DNA of 64,000 nt from Streptomyces sp. NBC_01669 (GTDB lineage Bacteria; Actinomycetota; Actinomycetes; Streptomycetales; Streptomycetaceae), in assembly GCF_026339735.1 (NCBI RefSeq), contig NZ_JAPEQG010000001.1, positions 62,001 to 126,000 on the forward strand. The letters are read 5' to 3'. The notes beneath the pieces were generated by a model. That model saw nothing but the letters and a program-made list of their open reading frames with translations. It had not been told where the DNA came from and searched no databases. Below, piece after piece: positions 26,285-35,027 of this stretch (position 1 is its first letter; each line of letters opens with the position of its first letter). Made by a program: the position numbers and the translations under genes.

Positions 26285-26905
26285 ATGTCCTACGACGGGG
26301 CGTTCCTGTGGGGCCCGGCGAACTTCACCGGACGGCCGCCTGCCCGGCTGGTGGTGGAGGGCGTCGTCGTGGGCGTCGTGACGGCCGGTCTGGTCGCGGG
26401 TGCCGCGGTGACGGGTGTGCTGACCGGTTCCGACACGGTGGGCTCGGTGGTCGGAGCCGTCGTGGCCCTGGCCTCCGCCGGGTATCTCTTCTCGACGAAC
26501 GCGGGACGAGTCCTGGTCGGTGCGGTCGCCCTGCTCGGCGGGGCCCTCGCCTGGTGGATACCGGGCCAGACCGCGCAGGCCGTCCTGGCGGCGCGCGGCG
26601 AGAGCCGTACGGTGGTGGTGACCGAAGTCCACGTCCACCGCTACGAAGGACGGAACTACGTCAAGAACTCGTGCTCGGTACGTCTCCCTGACGGCACCCC
26701 GGTCCCGACCGAAGCCGGGCGCAGCTGCGGCGCCGACGCCCGCCCGGGCCAGCACATCACGATGGTCTTCGACCCGGAGGACGCCGTCCCCCCGACCGAC
26801 CGCATCCTTCCCGCCTCCGCCGCAGCAGCCCTCGCGGGGCCGGCGGCGGCGAGTTTGGCGCTCGCGGCACTGTGCTGCGTCGCGGTGATCCGGTCCCAGC
26901 CGTGA
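26285..26905 (+). CDS. Membrane protein of unknown function
   Basis: 206 residues. Hydrophobic helices: VVEGVVVGVVTAGLVAGAAV, VGSVVGAVVALASAGYLF, VLVGAVALLGGALAWWI and a C-terminal AAASLALAALCCVAVI. Between the third and fourth is an extracytoplasmic-looking domain of about 80 residues (RTVVVTEVHVHRYEGRNYVK...CSVRLPDGT...SCGADARPGQ) with two cysteines that may pair. It stands alone between a TetR gene and an LLM-type enzyme; no family recognised. Confidence 0.65.
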   Translation: MSYDGAFLWGPANFTGRPPARLVVEGVVVGVVTAGLVAGAAVTGVLTGSDTVGSVVGAVVALASAGYLFSTNAGRVLVGAVALLGGALAWWIPGQTAQAVLAARGESRTVVVTEVHVHRYEGRNYVKNSCSVRLPDGTPVPTEAGRSCGADARPGQHITMVFDPEDAVPPTDRILPASAAAALAGPAAASLALAALCCVAVIRSQP

Positions 26906-27017
26906 GAGGGGAGCGAAGCACGCGAGGCAACAGGGCTACACGCGCGATTGCTGTACCCGTACGGATGAGTCCCCGCCCAGCCGGGAATAGCGGGCACGGG
27001 TCGCTGTTGATCACACC

Positions 27018-27908
27018 ATGACTTCTGAGACGCGCGAGGCATTCGGACGGGTCGGCATCTGGAGCAGTGCCCTGCACGGGGCGCGGGCGGACGACGCGGG
27101 CAAGGGGGCGATCGCGGAGGCGGCCGCCGAGCTCGAAGAGCTGGGGTACGGCACTCTCTGGATCGGGGGCAGTCCCTCGCCCGACGACGCCGCGGCTGTC
27201 GTCGCCGCCACCCGCACAGTCACCGTGGCCACCGGCATCCTGAGCATCTGGGACCACACCGCCGAGGAGGTGGCGGCGCGGATCGCGGCGATCGACACGA
27301 GCACGCGCGGGCGATTCGTCCTCGGCCTGGGCGTCAGCCATGGCCCGATGGTGCCGCAGTACGCGAAGCCGTACAGCGCAATGGTCGCCTACCTCGACGC
27401 ACTCGACGCCGCCACCCCGCCCGTGCATTCCGGACGTCGGGTCCTGGCGGCGCTCGGCCCGAAGATGCTGAAGCTCGCGACCGGCCGGGCACTGGGCGCA
27501 CACCCCTATCTCGTCACCACCGAGCACACCGTGGAGGCACGCGAGGCGCTCGGCCCCGACGCGCTGCTCGCCCCGGAGCTGTCGGTAGTACTCGACACCG
27601 ACCTCGACCGGGCCCGCACCACTGCGCGGAACATGCTGGGGATGTACCTCCGACTGCCCAACTACACCGACAACCTGCTGCGCCTGGGGTTCGCGGAGAG
27701 CGACTTCGAGGGCGGCGGCAGCGTCCGTCTCCTCGACGCCCTCTTCGCCCTGGGCGACGCCGAGCGCGTGAGGGCCCGGACGCGGGAGTACCTCGACGCC
27801 GGCGCCGACCACGTCGCGCTCCAGGTACTCACCGCTGACGAGGGCGGCGCCGGCCTGCCGCGGGCCGAATGGCGTGAGCTGGCCGGGGCCTTCGCCGATG
27901 AACTGTAG
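27018..27908 (+). CDS. LLM-class F420-dependent oxidoreductase
   Basis: 296-residue luciferase-like (TIM barrel) protein. Features: FGRVGIWSSALHG, LEELGYGTLWIGGSPS, VTVATGILSIWDHTAEEVAA, GRFVLGLGVSHGPMV, and GRRVLAALGPKMLKLATGRA, the pattern of the actinobacterial F420 subgroup that keeps WIGG and G(V/I)SH. F420 rather than FMN use is inferred from that subgroup. Substrate unknown. Monocistronic, with about 110 bp upstream free. Confidence 0.85.
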   Translation: MTSETREAFGRVGIWSSALHGARADDAGKGAIAEAAAELEELGYGTLWIGGSPSPDDAAAVVAATRTVTVATGILSIWDHTAEEVAARIAAIDTSTRGRFVLGLGVSHGPMVPQYAKPYSAMVAYLDALDAATPPVHSGRRVLAALGPKMLKLATGRALGAHPYLVTTEHTVEAREALGPDALLAPELSVVLDTDLDRARTTARNMLGMYLRLPNYTDNLLRLGFAESDFEGGGSVRLLDALFALGDAERVRARTREYLDAGADHVALQVLTADEGGAGLPRAEWRELAGAFADEL

Positions 27909-28014
27909 AGGGCCTGCGGTCCTGCCTCGCCGCCGCCGATACCTGGTGCTGGACCAGCCCTGGCCCTCCATGCTGCGTGGCATCTGAAGCGACGAGGAGC
28001 GCTACTTACTGGGA

Positions 28015-28878
28015 GGGCGCTGTCACGTTGTTGGGTGTGTACGTGCCTGACGGGGCGTCGGGGCATGGTGGGCCCCCGGTCCGGGCCCGTGTTCAGGCCG
28101 TGGTGGGCCGGCCGACAGCGCCGGTGATCTCGTCCCAGATGGCGAAGCGGTGGCGGATTTCGGCTCGGTAGTCGTGTGCGGTCATCAGGTGGCGGCGGGG
28201 TCGGAAGTGGGCGAGATCCCGCTGAACGCGGACAGGAACCGTTGGGCCCCACCTACGGAGCGGAAGCCCTTCATCGCCCGTTCACGCTGCCAGGTTGGCT
28301 GGTGGCTGTTCTCCGCCCGGTTGTTCAGACCCTTGTGCGAGCGGTGCTCCACCGAGGGCATGACCTCACGGTGAGCCGCGCCGTAGGAGCGCAACTTGTC
28401 GGTGACGACCGCCCGGGGCATTGTGCGGGTCGTCTTCAGCAGTCTGCGGAAAAACCACCGGGCCGCGGCAGTGTCCCGGCGGTTCTGCACGAGGATGTCC
28501 AGGACATCGCCATCCTGATCCACGGCCCGCCACAGGTACTTCCGCTCACCGTTGACCTTGATGAAGACCTCGCCCAGATGCCACTTGTCGCCGGGCCGGG
28601 GCTGCCGGCGGCGCAGCGCGCTGGCGTAGCACTGCCCGAACTTGGCACACCAGCGGCGGACCGTCTCATGCGAGACGACGACACCGCGCTCGAGCATCAG
28701 CTCCTCCACCTCACGGAAGGACAGCGGAAACCGGAAGTACAGCCACACACAGTGGGAGATCACCTCGACCGGGTACCGATGGCCCTTGTACGACGGCGAC
28801 ACGTCCCCCACGGACAACCCTCTCCAGCATGATCAACCCGAAGATCATCCCACTCAGCCAGCCAACGTGACAGCGCCC
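28015..28878 (-). mobile_element. IS6-family insertion sequence
   Basis: Perfect 16-bp ends GGGCGCTGTCACGTTG at 28015-28030 and its complement at 28863-28878, 864 bp in total, with one transposase on the minus strand. No 8-bp target duplication is seen. A truncated relative of the left end is at 52383-52556. The right end lies only 4 bp from a TnpB element. Confidence 0.85.
28185..28817 (-). CDS. IS6-family transposase, first catalytic Asp changed
   Basis: 210 residues, full length for the family. Zn-finger-less N-terminus SYKGHRYPVEVISHCVWLYF and FREVEELMLERGVVVSHETV precede the DDE core. The D2 motif VVTDKLRSYGAAH and E motif NNRAENSHQPT are intact. The D1 motif, WHLDEVF in the family, here reads WHLGEVF: codon GGC at 28572-28574 instead of GAC. 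That should abolish catalysis, so this copy is predicted to be inactive although its ends are perfect. Confidence 0.87.
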   Translation of the reverse strand: MSVGDVSPSYKGHRYPVEVISHCVWLYFRFPLSFREVEELMLERGVVVSHETVRRWCAKFGQCYASALRRRQPRPGDKWHLGEVFIKVNGERKYLWRAVDQDGDVLDILVQNRRDTAAARWFFRRLLKTTRTMPRAVVTDKLRSYGAAHREVMPSVEHRSHKGLNNRAENSHQPTWQRERAMKGFRSVGGAQRFLSAFSGISPTSDPAAT

Positions 28879-28882
28879 CCTT

Positions 28883-29030
28883 TTGACGCTCTCCCTCCTG
28901 AAGGAGGGAGATTCTTACGGCTCGCGCCGTGAGACTTCCTGTTTCATCGCCGACTGCCCGCCCGGAGTTCTCCGTTGAGGTCTTACACCGGCTCCACAGG
29001 CCGACACCGCCCGTCCGGCGGCCAGCAGGT
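28883..29030 (-). ncRNA. Predicted omega RNA of TnpB copy 1
   Basis: TnpB proteins of this family use an RNA formed from the 3' end of tnpB and the element's right end. The terminal hairpin at 28890-28910 and the end GCGTCAA fit such a scaffold. The guide would be read from the flank below 28883; its first 20 nt would include the inverted repeat of the neighbouring IS6. The 5' extent is a guess. Confidence 0.5.
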
Positions 29031-30117
29031 TGCGTGCGGCGTTCACGTCCCGGTCGTGGGTCGTGCCGCAGGCGCACGTCCAGGTGCGGACGTGCAGCGG
29101 CATCTTGTCCTGCAAGGTGCCGCAGACGGAGCACAGCTTGGACGAGGGGAAGAAGCGGTCGACCGCGATCACTTCCCGCCCGTGCCACTGGGCTTTGTAC
29201 TCCAGCAGGCTGCGGAACTCGGCCCATGCCGCGTCGCTGATGGCGCGGGCCACGCTCCGGTTCCTGACCATGTTTCGCACGGTCAGGTCCTCGATCACGA
29301 TCGTTTGGTTTTCACGAACGAGCCGAGTGGTCAGCTTGTGCAGGCCGTCACGGCGCCGGTCGGCGATCCGGGCGTGGATCTTCGCGACCTTCAGCCGGGC
29401 CTTCCTGCGGTTGGCGCCGTCACCCCTGGCCTTGCGCGCAAGGGTGCGTTGGGCCTTCGCGAGCCGGGCACGGTCCGTGCGCTCATGCCTCGGGTTGGCG
29501 ATCTTCTCACCGGTGGAGAGCGTCAGGAGGTGGTTCAGACCGACATCGACACCGACCGCCGCATCCGTGGCGGGGAGCGGCTTGACGGTGGGGTCGTCGC
29601 ACAGCATGGAGACGAACCAGCGACCGGCGCTGTCCTGGGAGACCGTCACAGTGGACGGCTTCGCCCCCTTTGGGAGCGGGCGCGACCACACGATGGCCAG
29701 CGGCTCGGCCATCTTCGCCAGAGTCAGCCTGCGCTCCCGGAAGCGGAAACCGCTGGTGGTGTACTCGGCGGACTTGCGGGACTTCTTGCGGGACTTGAAG
29801 CGCGGGTACTTGGCCCGCTTGCTGAAGAAGTTGGTGAACGCGCTCTGCAAGTGCCGCAGCGTCTGCTGCAACGGCACCGACGACACGTCGTTGAGGAAGG
29901 CCAGTTCCTCAGTTTTCTTCCACGCCGTCAGCAGGGCCGAGGTCTGGCTGTAGTTGACCCGCTGCTGCCGCGTCCACGCCTCCGTGCGGGCCGCAAGCGC
30001 CAGGTTGTAGACCTTCCGCACGCATCCGAACGTGCGCGACAGCTCAGCTGCCTGCGCATCCGTCGGATAGAAGCGGTACTTGAACGCCCGCTTCACGTGG
30101 TTCGTGGTCACGCTCAC
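28915..30117 (-). CDS. tnpB: RNA-guided endonuclease TnpB (IS200/IS605 family), copy 1
   Basis: 400 residues, full length. N-terminal OrfB_HTH region (RAFKYRFYPTDAQAAELSRT), the LTAWKK and VPLQQTLRHLQSAFTNFF segments, then the RuvC core: Asp in AVGVDVGLNHLLTL, Glu in TIVIEDLTVRNM and Asp in THDRDVNAARNLLAAG. A CxxC...CxC zinc finger (CSVCGTLQDK; WTCACG) is intact. All nuclease residues are present, so RNA-guided DNA cutting that favours retention of the element is expected. It differs from copy 2 at one residue (Gln versus Glu in WTRQ[Q/E]RVN). Confidence 0.92.
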   Translation of the reverse strand: MSVTTNHVKRAFKYRFYPTDAQAAELSRTFGCVRKVYNLALAARTEAWTRQQRVNYSQTSALLTAWKKTEELAFLNDVSSVPLQQTLRHLQSAFTNFFSKRAKYPRFKSRKKSRKSAEYTTSGFRFRERRLTLAKMAEPLAIVWSRPLPKGAKPSTVTVSQDSAGRWFVSMLCDDPTVKPLPATDAAVGVDVGLNHLLTLSTGEKIANPRHERTDRARLAKAQRTLARKARGDGANRRKARLKVAKIHARIADRRRDGLHKLTTRLVRENQTIVIEDLTVRNMVRNRSVARAISDAAWAEFRSLLEYKAQWHGREVIAVDRFFPSSKLCSVCGTLQDKMPLHVRTWTCACGTTHDRDVNAARNLLAAGRAVSACGAGVRPQRRTPGGQSAMKQEVSRREP

Positions 30118-30388
30118 AAATTAATGCGACCGCATGTAAAGATCAAACCTGCGGGTCAGAGCACTGTGATCCGCCCTGGCGGCGAATCGCAGCCCTTGCC
30201 CTGCTCCGCAGGAGTCCGTTTCCTCTCCGCCCCGAAGGGCGGAGTATCCACGGAGGAATCAGATGAACTCACGCCACCGGCGTCGACCCAAAATAGGGGC
30301 TTCTCGCCGATCGCAAACCTGATCGACCAGAGCCGACTTCTCAGGGAGGATCCCATCAGCACTCACCTATGACGCTGAGGAGACCCCT

Positions 30389-30808
30389 GTGATCACGCAA
30401 GGAGTACTGGTCACAGGCCGGTGTAGTGCCTGCGGAGGCACGACGACCTGCGATGTCGGTCAGTTCTTCGACCGCGGCATGCTTCGGTGGGGCACCGAGG
30501 GGCGCTGCGCGGATTGCTTGAATGCGTGGTGCGAGGAAGACGACGGTCCCGTTACGCCCGAGAACATTCGACAGGCTCTGCTGCAAGCTCACGGGCCGGC
30601 GCGGCTTCGTCTGTCTGCAGACGCGCCGAACCTCGTTCCCGTGCTGCAGGCCCTCCGCGACGCACAGGAACTATCCCTGGGCGAAGCACGAGCGCAGGCC
30701 ACGCAACTCGCCGAGACCGGTCTCATCGGCACGCTCGTCGAGATGGAGATCCTAGCCATTCACCTTCGGAGACGCGCCGTCTCGGTGACCGTCGAATCAG
30801 CTGAGTAG
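30389..30808 (+). CDS. Conserved hypothetical protein with CxxC motif
   Basis: 139 residues. The N-terminus has a likely zinc site: CSACGG at 12-17 and CADC near 40, followed by helices (NIRQALLQAHGPARLRLSAD; LVPVLQALRDAQELSLGEAR) ending in a basic LHLRRRAVSV segment. Related proteins occur widely in Streptomyces with no known role. The ATG-proximal GTG at 30389 follows GAGGAGACCCCT, a good ribosome-binding site. The TnpB element ends 126 bp upstream. Confidence 0.65.
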   Translation: MITQGVLVTGRCSACGGTTTCDVGQFFDRGMLRWGTEGRCADCLNAWCEEDDGPVTPENIRQALLQAHGPARLRLSADAPNLVPVLQALRDAQELSLGEARAQATQLAETGLIGTLVEMEILAIHLRRRAVSVTVESAE

Positions 30809-30929
30809 CCCCGTCCTGGCAGCATCCTGCGCGGCTTGACACCGGTCGCGCCGGTCTTGGGATTGCCCGTGCTGCCCTTTATCCCCTGGTCCTCGCCGCG
30901 AGCCGAGCCCGGAGGCGGTGTGTTCTGGA

Positions 30930-31450
30930 AGACGCCGGAGATCGTCGCGTGGGCGAAAGGCCGGGCGTTCACCTACATCCCCACCGACGAGGGCCGGCTG
31001 TATCTGGCGACCTGACTGGACCTGGCCACCCGCGAGATCGTCGGCTACTCGATGGCCGATCACCACCGCGCCTCCCTGGTTGTCGACGCGCTGACGATGG
31101 CCGCCGGACGTGGCCGACTCCAGCCCAGCTGCATCGCACATTCCGATCGCGGATCGGAGTACACCTCTGACGAACTCCGCCGAGAAATACGCAGGTTGGG
31201 ACTGCGGCAGAGCATGGACCGAACCGGCTCGTGCTATGACAATGCCGCCGCCGAGAGCTTCTTCGCACTGCTCAAAGAGGAGATCGGCACCCGCCACTGG
31301 CCCGACCGGACCACTGCCCGCGCGGAGATCCTCACCTTCATCGAGACCTTCTACAACCGCAGACGACTGCGGAAGCATCCGGCCTGGGGATACCTCACCC
31401 CGCTGGAAATCCGACAGCGACACGAGCAAGAACACGCCCTCGCAGCGTAA
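30930..31450 (+). pseudogene. IS3-family transposase OrfB remnant with internal stop
   Basis: The frame TYIPTDEGRLYLAT, then TGA at 31013-31015, then LDLATREIVGYSMADHHRAS continues through D2 IAHSDRGSEYTS and the E motif AAAESFFALLKEEI to TAA near 31450. The stop replaces a residue that should be coded (TGG is the likely ancestor). The N-terminal half and the D1 motif (GRAFTYI instead of GDITYI) are missing or replaced upstream of about 30970. The distal IS end (TGTCCAGCATCACGGGG) is still visible near 31461-31478. Confidence 0.75.
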
Positions 31451-31519
31451 GCAACGAGTGTCCAGCATCACGGGGAAAGTTCAGGTCTCCGGGTGTGAGT
31501 AGTTGAGGTACAGGAAATC

Positions 31520-31829
31520 CCGGTGAGAACGCGCCGTCGTGGATGCGCGGGGCGACCTGGTCGTGGTGAAGGACCTCGAGCACGTCGAGGATGTGCCTGG
31601 TGCCGCGTGCGAGGCGGAACATCTCGGAGATGTGCACGACGTCGCCCGGCCGCGCGTAGGTGAGCAGTTCGCCGAACTTTGGGCGATCCAGCGGATGAAG
31701 GCGGCTGGAGGTGCCGGCCTCCTCCTCGAACGTCACCGGGTCCTCGATCCCGGCCTCGGCGAGGACGAGGTTCTGACGGTCGGTCGACTGCTGGTCGGTC
31801 GACACCCGCTTGTAGACCAGATTGGCCAT
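31520..31829 (-). pseudogene. Serine resolvase/invertase, N-terminal fragment
   Basis: From the ATG at 31829 (upstream GGGGAG): ANLVYKRVSTDQQSTDRQNL contains the catalytic Ser of the resolvase family. LDRPKFGELLTYARPGDVVH and SEMFRLARGTRHILDVLEVL follow, then the match ends at about 31520 next to the IS3 remnant. The C-terminal DNA-binding domain is gone. Together with the Tn3 TnpA fragments at 33.3-34.8 kb on the same strand it is probably the resolvase of a broken Tn3-family transposon. Confidence 0.7.
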
Positions 31830-32058
31830 GCCGCTCCCCGTTCTGGTGGTCGCATTCGACCTAGCTGTCAGCAAACCCTGTCATCGGCCGCCATCGGATC
31901 TGATTGGATCTGCGCCGCCAACAGGCCCCGAAAAGTCCGGGTTCATTGGACGCGTGCCCTCCCTGTCGTCAAACGATCGTTCGGGCGCTTCCCCAGAGCG
32001 GTGAGTGTCGAGCAGGGACTGCACGATGGCACCACCTGCGCGGTCTCGGCCCGCGGGC

Positions 32059-32505
32059 TCAGGCGAGGGCGGCGGCCAGCAGGGCGAAGGCGGCGATGAT
32101 GACGGCGACGCGGACGTAGTGGAAGCGGTCCCAGCGGTTCATCTGCTCCTTCCAGTCCTCGGGCCGGTTCTCGGGGGTCCACGTCTTGCCCCGGTTGTTG
32201 ATCGGGACGAGCAGCAGGAGCGACATGATCACGCTCAAGATCAGCAGCGCGGCGGCAATGACGACGAGGCCGGCGCCGTGGTGATGCCATCCGGCGATGG
32301 CCCAGACCGCGCTCAGGACGAGCGAGCCGATGTACCAGAACGGCATCACGGCGCCGAGCATCCGGCCCCCGTGGGCGCGGCCGAGTTGGCCACTGTCGCC
32401 GGGGAGTCCGTTGAGGATCGGGTTGATGACGAAGGCGACGGAGAACTCCACCCCCACCATCAGGCCGACGACCACGGTGGTGAAGACCTCGAGTGCGTTG
32501 AGCAT
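32059..32505 (-). CDS. DUF1772 (anthrone oxygenase-like) membrane protein
   Basis: 148 residues from the ATG at 32505 (GGGAGGG upstream). Four TM helices: LEVFTTVVVGLMVGVEFSVA, FWYIGSLVLSAVWAIAGW, GLVVIAAALLILSVIMSLLL and VRVAVIIAAFALLAAALA. The family motif is seen as VPINNRGKTWTPENRPEDWK followed by RWDRFHYVR. DUF1772 proteins are often co-regulated with a TetR gene, as here. Function unknown; some relatives act on polyketides. Confidence 0.82.
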   Translation of the reverse strand: MLNALEVFTTVVVGLMVGVEFSVAFVINPILNGLPGDSGQLGRAHGGRMLGAVMPFWYIGSLVLSAVWAIAGWHHHGAGLVVIAAALLILSVIMSLLLLVPINNRGKTWTPENRPEDWKEQMNRWDRFHYVRVAVIIAAFALLAAALA

Positions 32506-32521
32506 GATGACCCTCCCGGAT

Positions 32522-32585
32522 CTAGTGTTGCTAGCTGACGAGGCAACGCTAGTTCTACTGCCGCTCGATTGTCTAGTGGTGCTAG
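32522..32585. promoter_or_regulatory. TetR operator repeats between DUF1772 and TetR genes
   Basis: CTAGTGTTGCTAG (32522-32534) and CTAGTGGTGCTAG (32573-32585) are direct copies; GCAACGCTAG at 32543-32552 is an inverted partner of the first. The array fills the gap between the divergent genes and overlaps both probable promoters, so the TetR at 32576 is the likely ligand-responsive repressor of both. Confidence 0.6.
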
Positions 32586-33172
32586 GATCGAACCATGTCG
32601 GTACAGGACGCAAGCAGCGCGAACGGGCGGACCGCGAGCGCCTCATCGTGGCGACGGCCCGCGAACTCGCCGAGCAGCAGGGCTGGGACGCGGTCACCAC
32701 CCGCCGGCTCGCCGAGCGCATCGAATACAGCCAGCCCGTCCTCTACAGCCATTTCCGCGGCAAGCGCGAGATCATCGGCGCCGTCGCCCTCGAGGGCGCC
32801 GCCGAGATGGCCGCGGCGCTGCGGGCCGCGACCTCCGCCGCGGACGGCCCTCGCACCCGGGTCACCGCCCTCGCCCGCACCTACCTCGACTTCGCCGAGC
32901 GCAACCCGGCGGTCTACGACGCCATGTTCCAGCTCGACGGCGGCCTGGCGTTCGCGAACGAGGACACCCCGGAGCCGCTGAAGGACGCCTTCGCCGCCCT
33001 GCTGGAAAGCCTCGGCGAGGTCGCCGGGGACGGCGTCCACCCGGCACTGTTCACCGAGGTGTTCTGGGCGGCCCTGCACGGGCTGGCCACCCTGACCAGG
33101 GCGGGACGGCTGCCGCCGGAGGACACCGAGCGGAGGGTGGAGCTGCTGGTGGACCGGCTCGCCGTGGTCTGA
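32576..33172 (+). CDS. TetR family regulator, start region possibly frameshifted
   Basis: The TetR domain is clear: RKQRERADRERLIVATAREL, then AVTTRRLAERIEYSQPVLYS with HFRGKREII, and a C-terminal TetR_C domain with VYDAMFQLDGGLAFA. In this frame only GTG codons at 32576/32579 can start it. The ATG at 32595 (MSVQD...) would be the natural start by comparison with relatives (MxVQERKxRERA), but it is out of frame by one base, so a single-base deletion near 32608 is likely, or a GTG start has been adopted. Divergent from DUF1772. Confidence 0.75.
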   Translation: MVLGSNHVGTGRKQRERADRERLIVATARELAEQQGWDAVTTRRLAERIEYSQPVLYSHFRGKREIIGAVALEGAAEMAAALRAATSAADGPRTRVTALARTYLDFAERNPAVYDAMFQLDGGLAFANEDTPEPLKDAFAALLESLGEVAGDGVHPALFTEVFWAALHGLATLTRAGRLPPEDTERRVELLVDRLAVV

Positions 33173-33320
33173 CACACCGTCCCGGCGGGCGGCCGACACG
33201 GGTGCTCGGCTCCTCCCCCAGGTCACTCACCTCACGTACCGGATCACATCGTCCTAGGCTGCCCCTGGAGTCAGGACGGTGATCCCGGGTTCTCGCTCAG
33301 CTCTTGCCGGTCGTCTCGGT

Positions 33321-34769
33321 TCATTCGGCCTCGGTCTCGTCCTCGTCGAGACCGCCCGCACGCGGGTCGCGCAGTGGGCGCAGGCCGCCGTCGATCGGGG
33401 TGGAGGCGCGGAAGCTGTATCGGCCGAGCACGTTGAGGTTCGCGTGCTTGAGCGGGGAGACATGGGCGACGTCCTCGTCCAGGACGTCGTGCTCGCGCTC
33501 GTCGGCGGGCAGCGCCCGCAACTCCTCGACGGCGGCGTCCAGATAGCGGGTCGTCCAGAGCACGGCGGCATTCAGCACCAGACCGAGAGCGCCGAGCTGG
33601 TCCTCCTGCCCCTCCCGGTACGCCTGCATGATCTGCCCGCGCTTGCCGTGGCAGATGTCCCGGGCGAGCTTGTGACGGGACTCCTGCACGGTGAGCTGCC
33701 GGTTCACCTGCCGGCGGTAAGTGTCGTCCACCGGGTCGACCACGCGCACCGCAGCCCGTCCACCGAGGCGAGCAGGCCCTCACCCCAGTGCTGGACGATC
33801 GGCACCCGTCCCTGGGCCTCGATCAGGGCCGCGTTCGCCGCGGCGATGGTGCCGGCGCGTAGGTAGTACTGATCAACGTGCACCAGTCGGCCCCGGCTCA
33901 GCGCCTCGTCCTCGGGGTCGATAACCGGGGTCAGGCCGATGTTGCATGCCTCCGAGGCCACAAGTAGCGCCACCAGGGAGATCTTCAGGTTCTCCATGCG
34001 GGTGCGGCCGTCCCCGAGGTGCACGAACGCATCCAGGAACCCGGTCCAGGCATCGACCTCGAACAACAGGTCCGGCAGGTCGGTCTTCGGCAGCATCGCC
34101 GCGGTCGTCTTGCGCAGCCAACGCAGCGACTTGCTCTCGCCGACGGCGCCGAGCCGGTCCACGTTCAGCTTCAGCCGGCCGTTGGGCTGGACCTCGAAGC
34201 TCAGCTTCGCGTCCTGCCCGGCCTCATCCAGCCCGCTCGGCCATCAGCTGCCAGGACGCATCCAGCGCCCGCGCTCGGCCCGCGAGGTGTTCCTCGACCG
34301 GCTCGTCCAGGCTGAGCCCGTGCAGGACGTTCTCGGCGACGGCCTCCCACTGCTTGCCGTCCAGCAGCCTGGCCCGCGGATCTGACCAGCGGTTCGAGGG
34401 GGAGGCGAACACGTCTCGCAGGTTCAGCGCCCGGTACAGCTGCTCCAGCACGCACACCACGTACGCGTCCCGGTCCACCGCGCCTTCTGGCAGCTCGGGA
34501 TTGGAGTACACCGCCTGCCGCCACACCGGCGGCACCAGCTTGCCGTCGATCTCGCGTGGCAGCAGCGGCTTGACCTTCACCTTCCGCCGCGCGATCTCGG
34601 GCAGCCGCTTCACCGCCTCCGGGACGCGCTTGCCGCCGGAGGCCGCCCCCAGCGCGGGCGACTCCCCCAGCAGGGACAGGAACGGGCGGACGGTGTTGTT
34701 GCTCAAGCCCCGACGAGGAGTACGAGTGGACGGCCCGGCGACCGTGCCGTCCCTCCCGTCCGAAGCCAC
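33321..34769 (-). pseudogene. Tn3-family transposase TnpA, deleted and frameshifted
   Basis: Three minus-strand segments cover parts of TnpA: VRPFLSLLGESPALG... and PLLPREIDGKLVPPVWRQAV (34224-34769); LSFEVQPNGRLKLNVDRLGA to HWGEGLLASVDGLR (33750-34224, after a frameshift at about 34224); and VDDTYRRQVNRQLTVQESRH, REGQEDQLGALGLVLNAAVL, NVLGRYSFRA (33321-33749, another frame). The N-terminal third and the block between SVDGLR and DDTYRRQ, which contains the DDE residues, are missing. Cannot transpose. A resolvase fragment, DUF1772 and TetR genes lie beside it as possible cargo. Confidence 0.8.
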
Positions 34770-35027
34770 GGTTCGCCTCCCGTCCGCGTGACCGCCTTCG
34801 GGTCGTCAGTCTGTCCAGGCCGCCGTCCGTGGGCCATACGAGCCGTCAAATGCCGCCGTTCGATGGATACGGCGGTCGGGTCCGATGTGGCTGTCTTCCG
34901 GCTGGGACACCTTCCTTGTGGCGGTACCGGGGGGATACGCCTCTGCCCGAAGAGGAACCCGGTGTCGTGCGGGTTCCGAACTACTTGCCAGTCATTCACC
35001 TGTGTGGTTGCAGGAAGGACCCTCGAC
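34770..35027. other. Upstream region of the SDR gene
   Basis: 258 bp between the Tn3 remnant and the SDR gene. No gene is seen. AGGAAGGA at about 35010 is the ribosome-binding site. No Tn3-type 38-bp end could be recognised. Confidence 0.3.

Larger units (their letters stand above)
28883..30262 (-). mobile_element. TnpB-only IS200/IS605-type element, copy 1
   Basis: 1380 bp, repeated at 35952-37331 with only four differences noticed. Right end (low coordinate): hairpin CTCCCTCCTGAAGGAGGGAG, terminus GCGTCAA on the minus strand. Left end: hairpin CTCCGCCCTTCGGGGCGGAG. The four bases outside the left end are TCAT (ATGA on plus) in both copies, the likely target/TAM motif. There is no Y1 transposase gene, so the element depends on TnpA in trans. 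Confidence 0.85.

Noticed and set aside
28975-30372. 465-residue plus-strand frame opposite tnpB (and its copy at 36044-37462)
   Set aside because: Antisense of a recognised TnpB in both copies; conserved only because the element is duplicated.
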